A DNA stretch of 64,000 nt from positions 2,274,501-2,338,500 of the forward strand of contig NZ_CP095053.1 of NCBI RefSeq assembly GCF_022921095.1, written 5' to 3'. Below the pieces are notes generated by a model. The model made no database searches. It was given only the letters and a program-made list of their open reading frames with translations, and had not been told where the DNA came from. The position numbers and the translations under genes are program-made. Positions within the stretch are counted from its first letter, which is position 1, and each line of letters starts with the position of its first letter. Shown one piece after another: positions 61,830 to 64,000 of the stretch. Source of the stretch: Hymenobacter aerilatus. Lineage in GTDB: Bacteria > Bacteroidota > Bacteroidia > Cytophagales > Hymenobacteraceae.

Positions 61830-61859
61830 TTGCCCGTATCGGTTATTTTACTAGATTTG
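61830..61859 (+). promoter_or_regulatory. Integrase promoter
   Basis: TTG (61830-61832), 19 bases, then TAGATTTG (61852-61859): an exact Bacteroidota -33/-7 match. Transcription near 61866 excludes the upstream ATG at 61820 and supports the ATG at 61916. Confidence 0.7.
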
Positions 61860-61870
61860 TAGGCACCACC

Positions 61871-61895
61871 GTAGGCACCAACCGTTGGTGCCTAC
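61871..61895 (+). promoter_or_regulatory. Palindromic operator-like site just after the integrase transcription start
   Basis: The arm GTAGGCACCAAC (61871-61882) is followed, after one base, by its exact complement (61884-61895). A further copy of the half site, GTAGGCACCA, lies at 61859-61868, overlapping the end of the -7 box. The arrangement fits repression by a dimeric protein, or an integrase arm site. Confidence 0.6.
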
Positions 61896-61915
61896 ACTTT
61901 CAGCAGGAGCCGAGC

Positions 61916-63217
61916 ATGAGCAAGACGACCGAACATAAAGAAGGAAAGGCTACGGTTAAGGTGTACTACAAGGTTGGGAAGACCCTGGCCGATGGCTCGC
62001 ACCCCTTCATGGTTCGGATTACCAAAAATCGAAAGCAGGTTTTCCGGTCTACAGGCTTGAGCCTACACCCAAAGTACTGGAATCCCAAATCAAAAGAGAT
62101 ACGTCGGAGCTATCCGGAACCTGACCGGGATAAGCTGATAAAGGCGCTGGAAGCATGGCGCAAGAAGTACGAGGACGCCGCTGACTCCCTAGTGGCCGAA
62201 GATGAGCAGCACGACGCGGAAACGGTACTACGCAAGGTAAGCGAAACCCGCAAGGCCACGCGCCGGGTGTTACTGCTGGCTTACGTTGCGGAACTAGTCG
62301 AAGCCCAAGAGAAAGCTGGCCAACTGGGCAACGCCCGCGTGTACCGTCAAACGGCTACGGAGTTGCGCCGCTTTATTATTGATGAGTACAAGGTCGATGA
62401 TGTGCCTTTCAGCCGGGTAACGGTAGCTTTTTGCAACGAATGGGAGGCCACACTACGCGCTACTAAAGCAGAAGATACAACCCTCTCCCTACGCTTTCGG
62501 ACGCTCAGGGCCGTATTAAACAAAGCCATTGCCAACGGCCTGACCAAAGCGGAACACTACCCATTTTCCCGCAACCGGGCCGAACAGCACAAATACAGCG
62601 TCAGTAAGTTTGATTTAACTACCCGTAAGCGGGCAATCAGTCGGGCCGAATTGCGGCTACTGGAGGCTCTGCCCACCACCGACAACCGGGCGGGCAAGGC
62701 AAAGGATGCCTTTCTATTTAGCTATTACTGCGGCGGCATCAATTTCGTGGACTTGGCCCAGCTACGCTGGCGGGATTTGAGCGGCCCGGCTGACGCGCAA
62801 CGGCTCGACTACGTACGGCAAAAGACTGGTGGCAAATTCTCGGTAAAGCTATTGCCCCCGGCCGCTGCTATTATTGCCCAATACCATCCCCTCACCTATA
62901 CCGGGCCAGAAAGCTACGTGTTCCCATTCCTCACCATGCAGAAGCACGACACGCCCGAAAAACGCCTAGTGCGATTGCAAAACGTGTTGGGCTGGGTCAA
63001 TAAGAGCCTGAAACTATTAGGGGAACAAGCTGGCATCAGCACCCCGCTTACCACGTATGTGGCTAGGCATTCCTTTGCGCAGACACTCAAACTAGGCGGG
63101 GCGCAAACAGGTATTATCAGCCAGGCAATGGGGCATAAGTCCGAAGCAGTAACGGCTATCTATCTTGACTCCTTCGGCTCCGATCTGGTAGATTCAGCAT
63201 TCGAGCACCTTCTATAG
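61916..63217 (+). CDS. Tyrosine recombinase / site-specific integrase
   Basis: 433 residues from MSKTTEHKEGKATVKVYYKV. An arm-binding N-terminal domain typical of Bacteroidota integrases (SHPFMVRITKNRKQVFRSTG) and a SAM-like core-binding domain precede the catalytic domain from about residue 240. The catalytic motifs are VRQKTGGK with Lys, YVARHSFAQTL with Arg-His, and MGHKSEAVTAIYLDSF with His and the Tyr nucleophile. At the first Arg position the protein has FSYYCGGINFVDLAQL, with Gly where Arg is usual; some Bacteroidota integrases lack it. It starts 172 bases inside the tRNA fragment and points into the element. Confidence 0.92.
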   Translation: MSKTTEHKEGKATVKVYYKVGKTLADGSHPFMVRITKNRKQVFRSTGLSLHPKYWNPKSKEIRRSYPEPDRDKLIKALEAWRKKYEDAADSLVAEDEQHDAETVLRKVSETRKATRRVLLLAYVAELVEAQEKAGQLGNARVYRQTATELRRFIIDEYKVDDVPFSRVTVAFCNEWEATLRATKAEDTTLSLRFRTLRAVLNKAIANGLTKAEHYPFSRNRAEQHKYSVSKFDLTTRKRAISRAELRLLEALPTTDNRAGKAKDAFLFSYYCGGINFVDLAQLRWRDLSGPADAQRLDYVRQKTGGKFSVKLLPPAAAIIAQYHPLTYTGPESYVFPFLTMQKHDTPEKRLVRLQNVLGWVNKSLKLLGEQAGISTPLTTYVARHSFAQTLKLGGAQTGIISQAMGHKSEAVTAIYLDSFGSDLVDSAFEHLL

Positions 63218-63225
63218 TTAGCTGC

Positions 63226-64000
63226 TATGAACTACTATCAGGAACAACAGCAATACATTCAATCTCTTTTCTCCGACACGCATCGGGCAGAGCTTATAAG
63301 CTTATATGGAGAGGAGGATACAAATAGCTATTTAGATAGCTTAAGAAAAGACGAGGCGAAGCAGATAAGACTATTCAGAGAATCGAAGGCCCGCCAATTT
63401 GAGCAGCAAACAATGAAGGACTGCGATGAAACTGACCCTTTTTACTGGAGTCGGGTGGTTCAAAATGCGGCCGGCAGCTTCATACAAGAAAGAGTAGTGC
63501 CGCCGCCATACGGCAGAGCATACCAGTATGTATTCGTAGACACGATTCTGAACGGCTTAGGGGAGAGGATATATCAGTACCTAAATGATACATTTATCGG
63601 TGATGAGTGCGATAGGCAATATGTACAAGAGTTACTTGACATGATGGTTACTACAGGCTTTTTTAATGATGATATTGCTATAAGATTTCATAGTGGCGGT
63701 GATGGAGGTATCGAGCAGTGGGAAGCAGGGCAAGGTGAAAGGATTGTCAATATCAAAGTAGATGACAAACCATTACCTAGGTTATTCCTTGGCAGAGCTA
63801 GAAATATAGTCCGCGCTGACATTGTGCGCCGCTGGATATCTGATAAAGAGAAATCAGCACCTCAACGAGTTAGCCATAGGGCTAAAGCGCCTCTTACTCA
63901 CAAGAGAGTGGCCTTGCTTGTGTTTCTATTGGGGAAATCTATTAGCAAGAATAATGCAGCGGCAGTTGCTAACGAATATGGATTAAACCCTGCCCCCGGC
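63226..64000 (+). CDS. Hypothetical protein of the integrated element, 3' end cut
   Basis: An ATG at 63226, nine bases after the integrase stop, opens a frame that runs to the window end (at least 258 residues). It begins MNYYQEQQQYIQSLFSDTHR and includes FHSGGDGGIEQWEAGQGERI and TSH-like basic residues, then HKRVALLVFLLGKSISKNNA. I recognise no domain. AT-rich codon use differs from the chromosome. Position suggests transcription with the integrase. Confidence 0.6.

Noticed and set aside
61820..61915. Longer integrase start
   Set aside because: The extension covers the promoter and operator-like palindrome, so it cannot be in the transcript.

Overview
The window looks like chromosome of a GC-rich Bacteroidota of the Cytophagales, most likely Hymenobacter or a close relative. 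The support is a SusC/SusD pair, promoters of the Bacteroidota form TTG-N19/20-TAnnTTTG, secreted FG-GAP and GH127 proteins, almost no Shine-Dalgarno signals, and dispersed palindromic repeats. The genus is inference.

Layout. 1-2.7 kb (minus): an RES-domain protein cut by the left edge, a STAS-like protein, cyanophycinase and a YciF/DUF892 ferritin-like protein. 3-9.9 kb (plus): a TPM-domain lipoprotein, pyrB-pyrC behind a long leader carrying a strong intrinsic terminator, a small membrane protein, and purE-purK. 10.1-11.1 kb: a dead type I restriction locus, an hsdM fragment joined to an hsdR fragment. 11.3-16.9 kb: an OmpR-type response regulator with its histidine kinase, three in-phase heptamer repeats that look like its binding site, a glutamate-synthase-like FMN protein with an Rnk/GreA-like protein, and a membrane protein. 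An IS3-type remnant follows.

17.4-45 kb is the metabolic centre. An AraC regulator faces a four-gene trans-4-hydroxy-L-proline catabolic operon: DapA-family deaminase, 2-oxoglutarate-semialdehyde dehydrogenase, hydroxyproline epimerase and D-hydroxyproline dehydrogenase. Directly downstream are two GH127-type beta-L-arabinofuranosidases, an M1 peptidase, a LacI regulator, a third GH127 enzyme, SusC/SusD, an FG-GAP lipoprotein, a frameshifted glycosidase-like gene and a vanadium-haloperoxidase/PAP2 protein. Characterised GH127 enzymes remove beta-L-arabinofuranose from hydroxyproline in plant extensins, so the region reads as one locus for consuming plant hydroxyproline-rich glycoproteins: sugar removal, peptide trimming, then hydroxyproline to 2-oxoglutarate. 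This combined reading is my main proposal.

45-61.7 kb is accessory DNA: a MITE-like element, an IS3 relic, short broken genes, an XRE regulator and a worn defence island. The island holds a pentein (agmatine-deiminase-like) fragment fused in frame to the C-terminal half of an HsdS subunit, a PD-(D/E)XK nuclease, a small gene broken by two stops, an SF2 helicase-HNH nuclease, an hsdR with a C-terminal frameshift and eroded motor motifs, and a phospholipase-D-like/SF2 helicase. No hsdM remains, so classical type I restriction is probably lost here. At 61.7 kb a 3' fragment of tRNA-Arg(TCT) marks the left end of an integrated element that continues past the right edge. Its tyrosine recombinase has a clear promoter with a palindromic operator-like site just downstream.
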